DNA from: Christensenella sp. UBA7102 | GTDB taxonomy: Bacteria > Bacillota > Clostridia > Christensenellales > UBA1750 | Direction of reading: 5' to 3' | Assembly: GCA_002492415.1 (NCBI GenBank) | Contig: DKYK01000040.1 | Coordinates: forward strand, 8,807 to 49,223 | DNA: 40,417 nt | Shown: piece by piece, positions 29,734 through 38,065 of the stretch | How positions within the stretch are numbered: the stretch's first letter is position 1 | Layout: each line of letters starts with the position of its first letter | Program-made: the position numbers and the translations under genes | Notes under the pieces: generated by a model | The model's input: the letters and a program-made list of their open reading frames with translations, nothing else | Database searches by the model: none | What the model was told of the DNA's origin: nothing

Positions 29734-30210
29734 TCAGACCAGCAGAACAAAGGCCGCGAGTCCGGCCAGTATGCCCAGTCTGGGGTAGAGCGCCGCGCCC
29801 TGTCCCACGGCCTTTCGCTGCGCCGCAAGCTGCAGGTTTAGCTGCTCCCGAGCTGCGTCAAATGGCGCTCCCTGCCCTGCGGGCAGCGATGGAATGGCCT
29901 CAAAGAGCGACTCCATCACCGCGATCTGCGCCTTACCCAGCCCTGCGCGGGCGAGTTCGGCGCGCAAGGCCTCTCCCTGTATAATACATCCCGCATCCGC
30001 CAGGCGCGCGAGCAGCGCGTTTTGTGTCGAGAGTATCGAGATGGCCGCATCCAACGGCCGCAGCAACAGCACCACCTGCCCACGCAGAAGCTCTACCGCA
30101 TTCACCGCTTGCTCCGTCGCGCGCAGCCGCCTGCTCTCCATGCCGGCCCACACAAATCCCGCCGTACTCAGCGCCGCAGCGACCAGCGCCGCACCCGTCA
30201 GCTTCAGCAT
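29734..30210 (-). CDS. spoIIIAB: SpoIIIAB
   Basis: A 158-residue protein. An N-terminal membrane helix (TGAALVAAALSTAGFVWAG) is followed by a helical cytoplasmic domain with RRLRATEQAVNAVELLRGQVVLLLRPL, and a C-terminal hydrophobic helix (LGILAGLAAFVLLV). This layout resembles type II secretion GspF-like proteins, as described for SpoIIIAB, which partners the ATPase SpoIIIAA. It overlaps the spoIIIAA stop by seven bases; GGGAGGGG precedes the ATG. Confidence 0.93.
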   Translation of the reverse strand: MLKLTGAALVAAALSTAGFVWAGMESRRLRATEQAVNAVELLRGQVVLLLRPLDAAISILSTQNALLARLADAGCIIQGEALRAELARAGLGKAQIAVMESLFEAIPSLPAGQGAPFDAAREQLNLQLAAQRKAVGQGAALYPRLGILAGLAAFVLLV

Positions 30211-31076
30211 GGCCGCCCCTCCCGATCATAGATGGCCAGGATACGGCCCACCTCGCGGCCCAGCAGCACCACGCGGTCAAACATCCCTTCGCGCAGCAGC
30301 TGACGCACGGCTGGCCGGGATTTTACATCGGAATAACTCGCTCCATGTGCGCTACATAGCACGTGCACACCGCATCTGCGTGCATCCAACAGCGCATCGG
30401 CGTCGCGCTCCGAACCGATCTCATCACAGACCACCAGTTCTGGCGACATGGCGCGCACCAGCAAACGGATGGCCTCTGCTCGGGGTGCTCCGTCCATGAC
30501 ATCGGTTCGAGGGCCGACGTCCAGCTGCGGTACGCCCTGGACGCAGGCCGCTAGCTCGCCGCGTTCGTCCGCAATGGCCACCTGCGCCCCCTGCGTGCTG
30601 AGCACACGGGCCAATTCGCGCAACATGGTGGTCTTGCCCAGCCCCGGCGGCGACACAATGAGCACCGAGCGCAGTGCTCCACCCGCGCACACTGCATCCA
30701 ACGCCCGCCTTTCACACGACATCTGACGGGCAATACGCACATTCATGCCCTGAACCTGGGTAAAACGCAGGGGCCGCCCCTCCTGCACCACCGCCTGCCC
30801 ACACACCCCCACGCGATGGCCGCCCGGCAGTGTCAGGTATCCCTGGCGCAACTGCTCCTCGTGCGCATAGAGCGCCTGCCCACAGAAGGCGAGCAGCAGC
30901 GCAGACATCTGACGGGGATCGGGCAGCAGTGATGGAACGGCCGTTTCAGCATTGCCGCACAGCAATAGAGGCTGTCCGATGCGAATGCGAACCTCCCGCG
31001 CGCGCAGCAATTCTTTTTCATATGGTGTCAACACAGAAGAAAACGGCTCACAGAATTGTGAAAGGAGTTTGTCCAT
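30204..31076 (-). CDS. spoIIIAA: SpoIIIAA ATPase
   Basis: A 290-residue protein from the ATG at 31076 with AGAGGTGA upstream; further open frame upstream is ignored. It is a secretion-type AAA ATPase: Walker A SPPGLGKTTMLRELAR, acidic IADERGEL, Walker B LVVCDEIGSERDA and sensor-like LCSAHGASYSDV. It powers the SpoIIIA channel from the mother-cell side. First gene of the eight-gene operon, with a sigma-E-like promoter just upstream. Confidence 0.95.
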   Translation of the reverse strand: MDKLLSQFCEPFSSVLTPYEKELLRAREVRIRIGQPLLLCGNAETAVPSLLPDPRQMSALLLAFCGQALYAHEEQLRQGYLTLPGGHRVGVCGQAVVQEGRPLRFTQVQGMNVRIARQMSCERRALDAVCAGGALRSVLIVSPPGLGKTTMLRELARVLSTQGAQVAIADERGELAACVQGVPQLDVGPRTDVMDGAPRAEAIRLLVRAMSPELVVCDEIGSERDADALLDARRCGVHVLCSAHGASYSDVKSRPAVRQLLREGMFDRVVLLGREVGRILAIYDREGRPC

Positions 31077-31094
31077 TTGCTTCACCTCTGTGTG

Positions 31095-31123
31095 AGTATA
31101 TGCGCGCTCAAGGGACCGTATGA
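31095..31123 (-). promoter_or_regulatory. Possible sigma-E promoter of spoIIIA
   Basis: On the minus strand TCATACG (31123-31117) and CATATACT (31102-31095) are 14 bases apart, resembling the sigma-E boxes KMATATT and CATACAMT. The predicted start would leave a leader of only about 12 bases, which lowers confidence. Confidence 0.4.
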
Positions 31124-31147
31124 CGCAGAATAAAACGGATTTGCACA

Positions 31148-31185
31148 TATAAAAACAGACGAAAAACGCAATGTTTTTCGTCTGT
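31148..31185 (-). terminator. Terminator of murI
   Basis: A perfect 13-bp stem ACAGACGAAAAAC (31155-31167) / GTTTTTCGTCTGT (31173-31185) is followed on the minus strand by TTTTTATA. It separates murI from the spoIIIA operon. Confidence 0.85.
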
Positions 31186-31248
31186 TTCAACCTGGTTTTC
31201 GGGAAAAAATAATTATTATATTTTATGTTTTCCCATACCCATACGAGT

Positions 31249-32019
31249 TTACTGCGCGGTGACGGGAGCGAGTTCCATCAGCATTCGCATCCGCGGCAGA
31301 AAGACGGATGCGTCGCCGGTGGTGTGCAGCTCATATCCGCCAGTGGCTTCGGGCGGGCGGAGACAGCCGTTGCGCTCCAGCACACGGCGCAATTGACGCA
31401 CCGTGCCCAGATTGCCGTCGATGAGCGGAATGCCGGGGGCTACTTGGGCGAGCGCCTGACGAATGAGCGGGTAATGCGTACAGCCCAACACGATGGCATC
31501 GGTCTTTTTTTTCAGGTGTTCATCAAAAATGCTATGCAGCACGGAGAGTATTTTTTCTCCGGATACCTGGCCGGCTTCGATACACTCCACAACGCCATAG
31601 CCTTCCACCGGCACCGCACCTTCGCCGTAGAGCTCCATCAGGTGGCGGAACTTGTCCATATGCAGCGTGGCAGGCGTAGCAAACACGAGGATCTGGCCGC
31701 TGTGACGCAGCTCGTGCGCGGGCTTGAGGGCGGGTTCCATGCCGATGACGGGGATGGTCAGTTCTCCGCGCAGCCGCTGCGCCGATGCGGCGGTGGCAGT
31801 GTTGCAGGCAATGAGCAGCACTTTGACATTCCGCTGCAGCAGTCTGTCCACCACTCGTTGCACACAGGTGTCGATCTGCTCGCGCGTCTTGATGCCATAG
31901 GGAGAGTTTTTATTGTCGCCATAAAAAATAAAGTATTCATTGGGCAGCAGATGCACCGCCTCTTTCAGCACGCTGATACCTCCCAGGCCGGAATCGAATA
32001 TGCCAATGGGTCTGTCCAT
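31249..32019 (-). CDS. murI: Glutamate racemase
   Basis: A 256-residue enzyme of standard length that makes D-glutamate for peptidoglycan. DSGLGGISVL (residues 9-18) and the two catalytic cysteines are present: Cys72 in ACNTATAAS and Cys180 in LGCTHYPL. The ribosome site GGAGGCAGGGGC supports the ATG. It lies between spoIIP and the spoIIIA operon and has its own terminator. Confidence 0.97.
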   Translation of the reverse strand: MDRPIGIFDSGLGGISVLKEAVHLLPNEYFIFYGDNKNSPYGIKTREQIDTCVQRVVDRLLQRNVKVLLIACNTATAASAQRLRGELTIPVIGMEPALKPAHELRHSGQILVFATPATLHMDKFRHLMELYGEGAVPVEGYGVVECIEAGQVSGEKILSVLHSIFDEHLKKKTDAIVLGCTHYPLIRQALAQVAPGIPLIDGNLGTVRQLRRVLERNGCLRPPEATGGYELHTTGDASVFLPRMRMLMELAPVTAQ

Positions 32020-32062
32020 GCCCCTGCCTCCGCTTCTTTATTTGGGCAATAGTATAGCACAT

Positions 32063-33100
32063 TCAATCTCCGTTGTCATCCTGCAAAATCTCCGCAATGG
32101 CACAGGCCAGCGGCGCGGTGCTATTCATCGCCTGCTGCAGCGTGTTTTTGTTGTGCCCCACCTCGATGAGCACGGCGGAAGGCGACATATGCTGGTTGTA
32201 GCGCCCGGTCTTTACCATCACGTCGCGGCATAGATTGGGAATCTGCGCATTGAGCGCGTCGGTCAGCGCCTGGGCCAGCTTGTAGTTTTCCTGCCAGTTG
32301 GGTTTAATGGAAAATGTGTTGCCGTCGCTGCCCTCGCCCGTGCCAATAAGCATCATCAGCCGGGCATATTCCACGCCGCCGGCTTCGACGCAGGAGGGGT
32401 TGGTGTTTCGGGAACTGGCGGCATCCCGGTGCAGGTCGATCATCATGTCAAATTCCTCGCCCCTGTCCGCATAAGCCTGCAACGTTGCGAGCGAACGCAC
32501 ATAGGCGGTGCCCAATTTGGGCGGCTCGTGCTCCGTCATATCGTGCACCACCTCGATCCCCAATTTCTCCAGCTCTTCCGTCAGCCGACTGCCCACGCCC
32601 ATGATGTTATAGTCCACATCGTCAGTGCGCCACGTGGAGGTTTCTTTATAGGGATTCTTTGGATCCTGCGCGTAAGCTTCATAGGAATGGGTGTGGTAAA
32701 TCAACACGCGGGGCTTGTCCTGCGTCAGATTTGGCTCGTACTTGCCCTCAATCTTGGAGATCTCCACGCGGATGCGTTCAGGATCGTCCGGTTCGTCCCC
32801 CGTTTCGCTCTCAGCGGTGACCGGAATGGCGTATGGCTCCAGCGGCAGCTGTGCGGTGAGCAGTCGGGAGGGATCATCCAACAGGTAAAGCGGCGCAATC
32901 GCGGCGGCAGAGGAGGGCTTGTCCTCGCCGGCGGCCCCGGCCTGCGCCGACGCCACCGCATAAGAGACTGTTTCCCGCGCATTTTCCGCGTTTCCGCGCG
33001 CAAACAGGCAGATTCCTGTAATCACAGCTGCCACGACCAGCAATGCGATGACCGCTGCGCAAACCAGCTGCCTGAGCTTATAGACCTTAATGCGTATCAT
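32063..33100 (-). CDS. spoIIP: SpoIIP peptidoglycan hydrolase
   Basis: A 345-residue protein from the ATG at 33100 (AGGAGGG six bases upstream). It has a basic N-terminus, one membrane helix (VCAAVIALLVVAAVITGICLF), a variable linker, and a catalytic domain: VLIYHTHSYEAY with the zinc His, FDMMIDLHRDAA, and SAVLIEVGHNKNTLQQA. SpoIIP is an amidase/endopeptidase that acts with SpoIID during engulfment. It follows gpr, as in Bacillus (gpr-spoIIP). Confidence 0.95.
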   Translation of the reverse strand: MIRIKVYKLRQLVCAAVIALLVVAAVITGICLFARGNAENARETVSYAVASAQAGAAGEDKPSSAAAIAPLYLLDDPSRLLTAQLPLEPYAIPVTAESETGDEPDDPERIRVEISKIEGKYEPNLTQDKPRVLIYHTHSYEAYAQDPKNPYKETSTWRTDDVDYNIMGVGSRLTEELEKLGIEVVHDMTEHEPPKLGTAYVRSLATLQAYADRGEEFDMMIDLHRDAASSRNTNPSCVEAGGVEYARLMMLIGTGEGSDGNTFSIKPNWQENYKLAQALTDALNAQIPNLCRDVMVKTGRYNQHMSPSAVLIEVGHNKNTLQQAMNSTAPLACAIAEILQDDNGD

Positions 33101-33150
33101 GCACATCCCTCCTACCCTGCTTTGATAGAAAGATATGCGCACTCTATCCG

Positions 33151-34047
33151 CTATATGCGCAGCGCGCGAAGCTCTCTGCGCGAAAGGCCTGGCTGCAGAG
33201 CCAGGTCGATGCCCTCTGCCAGCAGCGCAGCCACGGAACGTACGGCTTCGTCGATCATCACGGGAGTGACGACGAGATTTTCACCGTCCATATCCCGCAG
33301 CAGCGTGTCCACGTTCAGTTCTGCCCCACTCTCGCCCGCAATGTGCTCCAAAGCATCGCGCAGTATGGTGGAAGCATGGACCACCATGGGCACGCCCACT
33401 GCAACCACCGGCACACCTAAAGATTCCTTCGTCAGCGCATCGCGATGGTTACCCACGCCGGATCCAGGTGCGACCCCTGCATCCGTCAGCTGCACAGTAT
33501 TTAAAATGCGGCCGGTGCTGCGTGCTGCCAGTGCATCCACCACCACCACGCAGCCGGGCTTGACCCGCTGCACCACAGCCTGCACCACCTCGCCCGTCTC
33601 CATGCCGGTGGAACCCATGACACCGGGAGCCAGCACGCTGACGGGCTGCACGCGCCCATCCACCAGCTCTGGCAGCTGCGTGAACAGGTGACGGGTAACC
33701 AAGACTTGCTGCGTGACGCGCGGACCCAGGGAATCTGGCGTCAGCTCCCGATTGCCGAGCCCCACGACCAGTGCGCCGCCCTGCCGCGCTTCCCCTAGCA
33801 GCTGTGCCAGCTGTGTACCGATGCACCGGGACAGCGCAGTGCCTTTTTCCTGGGACAGACCGCTTTGCTCAATGGTAATATAGGTGCCAACGGGCTTGCC
33901 GATTACCCTTGCGCCATGCTCTGTATTGACGCGCACGCGCGTGACAATGGCCTTTCCCTCCTTTTTTTGCTCCATTTCCACGCCCTCGATCTCACCTGCC
34001 GCTTCCCTTGCCTCCATTGCAAGGTCTGTGCGCACACCGCTCTGCAT
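33151..34047 (-). CDS. gpr: GPR germination endopeptidase
   Basis: A 298-residue protease starting at the ATG at 34047. It degrades small acid-soluble proteins in germinating spores. The propeptide cleavage region VRTDLAMEAREA lies near the N-terminus. Conserved segments include LVVGLGNRELTPDSLGPRV, VLAPGVMGSTGMETGEVV, VVVDALAARSTGRILNTVQLTDAGVAPGSGVGN and VVTPVMIDEAV. Slightly short compared with B. subtilis (368). It is divergent from rpsT. I could not find a convincing sigma-G promoter upstream. Confidence 0.95.
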   Translation of the reverse strand: MQSGVRTDLAMEAREAAGEIEGVEMEQKKEGKAIVTRVRVNTEHGARVIGKPVGTYITIEQSGLSQEKGTALSRCIGTQLAQLLGEARQGGALVVGLGNRELTPDSLGPRVTQQVLVTRHLFTQLPELVDGRVQPVSVLAPGVMGSTGMETGEVVQAVVQRVKPGCVVVVDALAARSTGRILNTVQLTDAGVAPGSGVGNHRDALTKESLGVPVVAVGVPMVVHASTILRDALEHIAGESGAELNVDTLLRDMDGENLVVTPVMIDEAVRSVAALLAEGIDLALQPGLSRRELRALRI

Positions 34048-34142
34048 GTTTTTCTTCGCTCCCTTCGCACACATTCTTTGGGTTAGTGTGCCCGGAAGCG
34101 GCCTATGCTGTCGTTAAGTTCGTGATAAATTTGAATTTTGTC

Positions 34143-34171
34143 TTGCAATTATAAGCAAATGATGGTATGAT
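34143..34171 (+). promoter_or_regulatory. rpsT promoter
   Basis: -35 TTGCAA (34143-34148) and -10 TATGAT (34166-34171) are separated by 17 bases, 37 bases upstream of the rpsT start codon. Confidence 0.75.
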
Positions 34172-34208
34172 AATCCTTGTCGATTTGGACTGAGGGGGTG
34201 AATTGGGA

Positions 34209-34469
34209 ATGCCGAATATCAAGTCTGCGATTAAGCGCGTCAAGGTGAACGAAACCAAGAACCTGCAGAACCGCATGGTGAAGTCCGCCGTCAAGACTCA
34301 GATCAAGAAATATGACGCTACGGTTGCCGGTGGCGATGCCGCTCAGATCGAGAGCCAGCTGCGCGCTACCTCCGCTGCCGTCGATAAGGCCGCTGCGAAG
34401 CATGTGATTCATAAGAATGCTGCCAACCGCAAGAAGGCTCAGCTCGCGCGTGCTGCTGCGAAGGCGTAA
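34209..34469 (+). CDS. rpsT: Ribosomal protein S20
   Basis: An 86-residue protein starting MPNIKSAIKRVKVNETKNLQ at the ATG at 34209; a TTG six bases earlier is open but the family starts with MPNI/MANI. GGGGGTG lies eight bases upstream. It is rich in Lys/Ala with NRKKAQLARAAAKA at the end, typical of S20, which binds 16S rRNA in the 30S body. It is monocistronic with its own promoter and terminator, and is the only rightward gene between 9745 and the window end. Confidence 0.97.
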   Translation: MPNIKSAIKRVKVNETKNLQNRMVKSAVKTQIKKYDATVAGGDAAQIESQLRATSAAVDKAAAKHVIHKNAANRKKAQLARAAAKA

Positions 34470-34491
34470 TCGGATATCAAACGCGAAATCA

Positions 34492-34521
34492 AACGATCCA
34501 CCATGAGGCGGGTCGTTTTTT
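34492..34521 (+). terminator. rpsT terminator
   Basis: AACGATCCACC (34492-34502) pairs with GGCGGGTCGTT (34507-34517) with two G-U pairs, followed by TTTTTT. Confidence 0.85.
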
Positions 34522-34540
34522 CGTATATGTATAAAAGGAT

Positions 34541-34573
34541 AAAAATTAGGCTGCCGACATCAGCTGGGCAGCC
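34541..34573 (-). terminator. holA terminator
   Basis: GGCTGCC (minus strand 34573-34567) pairs with GGCAGCC (34555-34549) and is followed by TAATTTTT. The stem overlaps the last codons of holA. Confidence 0.75.
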
Positions 34574-35597
34574 TTGCTTTTTTGTTGACCAGCGCCATGA
34601 TGACGGAATCCAGGGCTCCCTCTTCGGATATTTGGCCGGACTTAAACTCATGATCCATACGAATGCACAGCAGGAGGTAGTCCTGCAGTTGTACAAGTGA
34701 ATAGGCACGCGTCTGCTTCTCATAGAGCCAGAGTATGTTTGCTTTGATGCCCGTTGGGCCGGAGATCTCCCGGTCCGCATAGCCCTTGGACTTGAGTATC
34801 TTATAGTAATACATCTGGCGAATGCGGTTGGTCAGCGGCGTGAGCAACTGAACGGTGCCAGAATCCTTCTGGTTGAGTATGTTTTTGAGTATGGACAGCG
34901 CGCCGCCCGCATCGCCACCAATCAGGCAGTCGAACATGGTGAAGAGACGATCCTCCACTGTCGGGCTGACGACGGCTTCGACATCCTCTTCCTCGATGTT
35001 GAGCCGGTCTCCCACGTAGGCGAGCAGCTTTTCCAATTCCTGCAGTGTGGGAACGAGCAGTGGGTCCACGCGAGAGAGAAACAGATTCCCCGCCTGCTTG
35101 CTCATATACTTGTTGTGTGCCTTGAGTTCACGCGCAAGCCACAGCTGCTTGTCGGCCTCGCTCAGCGGTGCAAAATCCACCCGCCCCCCCATGCCCTCAA
35201 TACGCGCCACTACCTTTTTGGTGCGGTCCGCCTTGCCACGGCAAAAGAAAAGCAACTGCACATGCCCAGGCATTTGGTTCATATAGGCGAGCAACCGATC
35301 CAGGCCCTCGTCTTTTGCAGTGCCCGCGGCTTTTTGTACGAGGGCGCCGCCGCGAACCACGACCAAGCGGCGATCGTTCAGAAATGGAAGCATCTCGCAG
35401 GCATCAACGATGTCGTTCGCAGAGGCGGAGGATGGAAGCAGCGACTCGTTCATCTCCTCCAATCCCTCGGGCAGAAGCTTCGTGCGCAACTGTGCAAAAG
35501 CGCTGTCTTTAATATACTCCTCCTCGCCATCGAACAGCAGCGCGCGAGGCAGACCACCGCTGCGCAGGAGGTTGAAATATTCCTTGTAATTGAGCAC
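34560..35597 (-). CDS. holA: DNA polymerase III delta subunit
   Basis: A 345-residue clamp-loader subunit with a GTG start and GGAGGGGAGAGCC upstream. It begins LNYKEYFNLLRSGGLPRALLFDGEEEYI. Other family segments are DACEMLPFLNDRRLVVVRG, HVQLLFFCRGKADRTKKVVARI, NLFLSRVDPLLVPTLQELEKLLAYVG and the C-terminal collar region with IRQMYYYKILKSKGY. Delta opens the sliding clamp during loading. Convergent with rpsT, a frequent neighbour in Firmicutes. Confidence 0.95.
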   Translation of the reverse strand: MLNYKEYFNLLRSGGLPRALLFDGEEEYIKDSAFAQLRTKLLPEGLEEMNESLLPSSASANDIVDACEMLPFLNDRRLVVVRGGALVQKAAGTAKDEGLDRLLAYMNQMPGHVQLLFFCRGKADRTKKVVARIEGMGGRVDFAPLSEADKQLWLARELKAHNKYMSKQAGNLFLSRVDPLLVPTLQELEKLLAYVGDRLNIEEEDVEAVVSPTVEDRLFTMFDCLIGGDAGGALSILKNILNQKDSGTVQLLTPLTNRIRQMYYYKILKSKGYADREISGPTGIKANILWLYEKQTRAYSLVQLQDYLLLCIRMDHEFKSGQISEEGALDSVIMALVNKKARLPS

Positions 35598-35616
35598 GGC
35601 TCTCCCCTCCTCTGTT

Positions 35617-37068
35617 TCAGTTCTGTCCGGGCTGGATGACGCCAGGGTTGCGCACCAGCGGAGAACGAAGGTTTAGCACACCAGAGAGCGAATCCACCTT
35701 GAGTCCTTCGACTAGAAACTGCACGCGGCTGACACCCGCATAGTCGGTCAAGGTGTTGACGATGCAAAATATGCTGTCGCGCAGCGAATCCGGCTCCAGC
35801 GTGCGCATCAACTCAGCACCCTGCTGCGTGAAATTGACCACGGCGATGTCGTCCACCATGCAGACGCCGCGCAGATGGTCGCCCGTAAAGCCCTCCGGAA
35901 ACACGCGCTGTGCGCCGTCGGGCGCGATGAGCAGTTCTTCGATTAGGTCGCGTAATGTGCTACGGCGCAGCTCGATGGCGCGTGTGACGCGGCTCTGCCT
36001 TCCCTCGCCTGCGGGAAAATAGAGCGACACGGTGCGTCCCAGCAGGCCCTCAAATTGCGAGCGGTAGAGCAGGCGGTCGTACTGGCGCTCGCCAAGATCC
36101 GATTCGGATAGGCTCTCGATGGGGCGCCGGTTGACGCAGATGCGCAGCGCAGAGGTATTTGGCAGAAAGGTGGTCAGCGTTATCACCAGCGGAGCCAGTT
36201 GAATGCGGCGTTGACGGCTCCCTCCGGAAAGGGCGTTGGCCATTTCATAATAAAAGTCGATCTCCAGATATTGAGTGTTCTCATCCTCCTGCTCGAAGGA
36301 GGGAATGCCCACCACATTTGCCGCGGACGGATAGCTGCGCCGCAGTTCGGTATCGGAAAAAGGCCCGCTGATGAGCGCGGAGACGACGGGAATGGCCAAA
36401 TTGGAGCGCGTGAAGGTGAGCTGTCGCACTTCGGCGAGCAGCAGGTCAGATTTGCTGCTCGCAAAGAACAGCGTTACATAGCGCTTGAATGTGTAATCAG
36501 GCGAACGCAACGCGGCAACGCCCTCGTTCTCATGCTCGATCCACGCCGACTGCAAGTCTTCATCAAAGCGGGTCAGCGTGCCGGTGGGCAGATCATTGGT
36601 AGTCAGCTCCCGGCCCATGAAGAGCACGTTGACGTAATCCACTTGTCCCGTTTCAATAAGGGTATTGGTCAGTGCGGCCTTCAGGCAAAACATCTCGTAG
36701 GACTGCATCATCTCCGCATCGCCGCCCAGATCCACGGTGGCCACACGCCCCGTCTGCGCCACGGACAGCACGTACAGGCGCACGCGCTCGGTCATCGCCG
36801 AGATGACGTGCTCTCCCTGCGGCTCCTGAAGCACCTCGCGCGTCAGCACCTCAAGCATGGTCTCGTTGTTCATCACGCTGAGGGTGCGCACGTCGGGCAC
36901 TAGGCGGTAGCGGTCTTCGCTCAGACAGTAAACCACCGTGGTCAAGCGGCGCACGACGCTATCGTCGTAAAAATTCCCCGTCACACTCTGCGCGTGCGCG
37001 GAGGCAGACAGGCCCAGGCCCAGCGCGATCAGCGCGCACAGCGCCAGTGCCGTCACTCTCTTTTTCAT
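35617..37068 (-). CDS. Exported GerMN-domain protein
   Basis: A 483-residue protein from the ATG at 37068 (GAGGT upstream). It has a signal peptide (KKRVTALALCALIALGLGLSASAHA) with an AHA-type cleavage site and no lipobox. The N-terminal GerMN-like domain includes VVYCLSEDRYRLVPDVRTL and VATVDLGGDAE...ALTNTLIETGQVDYVNVLFMG. A second GerMN-like copy near 360-470 includes LRDLIEELLIAPDG, CMVDDIAVVNFTQQG and CIVNTLTDYAGVSRVQFLVEG. GerMN domains occur in spore germination protein GerM and actinobacterial LpqB. It is the last gene of the two-component operon, so an envelope sensory or wall role is inferred. Confidence 0.82.
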   Translation of the reverse strand: MKKRVTALALCALIALGLGLSASAHAQSVTGNFYDDSVVRRLTTVVYCLSEDRYRLVPDVRTLSVMNNETMLEVLTREVLQEPQGEHVISAMTERVRLYVLSVAQTGRVATVDLGGDAEMMQSYEMFCLKAALTNTLIETGQVDYVNVLFMGRELTTNDLPTGTLTRFDEDLQSAWIEHENEGVAALRSPDYTFKRYVTLFFASSKSDLLLAEVRQLTFTRSNLAIPVVSALISGPFSDTELRRSYPSAANVVGIPSFEQEDENTQYLEIDFYYEMANALSGGSRQRRIQLAPLVITLTTFLPNTSALRICVNRRPIESLSESDLGERQYDRLLYRSQFEGLLGRTVSLYFPAGEGRQSRVTRAIELRRSTLRDLIEELLIAPDGAQRVFPEGFTGDHLRGVCMVDDIAVVNFTQQGAELMRTLEPDSLRDSIFCIVNTLTDYAGVSRVQFLVEGLKVDSLSGVLNLRSPLVRNPGVIQPGQN

Positions 37069-37084
37069 GGGCAATACCTCGGTT

Positions 37085-38065
37085 TCAGTATTCGGGGAAC
37101 ATGGTGTTCAGCGCTTGAAAGCTGACCTTCCACACATCCTCGCGCAGCATGCGGATGGGCAGTGCGGTCAGCTGCGCAGTGTGTCCTCCCGCGTCGATGT
37201 AGGTAATACTCAACATCAATACAGCGCGCTTGCCGTCACCTGACACGTTGGCCGGCCCTTCCAGCGAGTAGCCCACGATGGACGCCTTCCCCGCGAACGC
37301 TTCAGCTACGCCTGTGCCGTTGGGACGTGCTGCGCCATCATAGTCCGCAGCGGCCAGATAGTATTCCAGCCGCTCATAATTCTTTTCTACAATAGCGCTC
37401 ATCACAGTGTCCAGCACATTTTCCGGCGAGAGAATCACGGAGCTGTCGCGCTCCATGGGTTCAATCGTGCGCTCGCCCAGTTCTTCCCACCCCGCCTCGG
37501 CATAGGTCAGGCGCTCACCGTTGCCCGTGTTATTCTCGTCGATAAGAATGAGCACGCGACTGTAATTGCCAATTGCGGTTACCGCATTGACGATGGAAAG
37601 CACGCCCAGCCGCCGACGCGTAGCCTCCTGGTCGATATCCTGCCCCATGCGCTCAAGAAACTCGGAAGAGAGTGTGACGGATAAATAGCCGCTTTGCTCT
37701 TTGACGCTGACCACGCGCGTATCCGGGTTGATCAGCGCGTTGTACTGATATTGTGTCTCCTGCGGGCCGTCGATGAGCGCCTGTACCACCAGCTGCTCCA
37801 GCGTGTTTTCCGCCGTGACATTGAATTGCTGCTCGACACCCGCGAGCAGATCTTCCGACAGATAGCGGAAGTAAAGCGTCGCATCGACCTGCTGGCTGTA
37901 AGCGTTATTTTGGCTCTCGGGCAATATGTCCTCGGTGTATGCGTTATCCACCCCGTCAGTACGCTCGGTGATGCCGCCATAGTACTGTCGGCTGCAGCCC
38001 GTCAGCGCAAGGGAAAGCGTCATCAGCGCACAGAGCGCGCGGACGGATTTGCGGTTAATTTTCAT
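37085..38065 (-). CDS. GerMN-domain lipoprotein
   Basis: A 326-residue protein starting at the ATG at 38065, inside the 3' end of the sensor kinase gene (11-base overlap). LALTGCSRQ is a lipobox with lipidated Cys24. A GerMN domain follows (ATLYFRYLSEDLLAGVEQQFNV, TLEQLVVQALIDGP, YLSVTLSSEFLERM, VLSIVNAVTAIGNYSRVLILID, residues 60-190), then a domain with VLDTVMSAIVEKNYERLEYYLAA and an NTF2-like end (WKVSFQALNTMFPEY). Its place straight after a sensor kinase parallels LpqB after MtrB, so it may modulate the kinase from outside. Confidence 0.85.
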   Translation of the reverse strand: MKINRKSVRALCALMTLSLALTGCSRQYYGGITERTDGVDNAYTEDILPESQNNAYSQQVDATLYFRYLSEDLLAGVEQQFNVTAENTLEQLVVQALIDGPQETQYQYNALINPDTRVVSVKEQSGYLSVTLSSEFLERMGQDIDQEATRRRLGVLSIVNAVTAIGNYSRVLILIDENNTGNGERLTYAEAGWEELGERTIEPMERDSSVILSPENVLDTVMSAIVEKNYERLEYYLAAADYDGAARPNGTGVAEAFAGKASIVGYSLEGPANVSGDGKRAVLMLSITYIDAGGHTAQLTALPIRMLREDVWKVSFQALNTMFPEY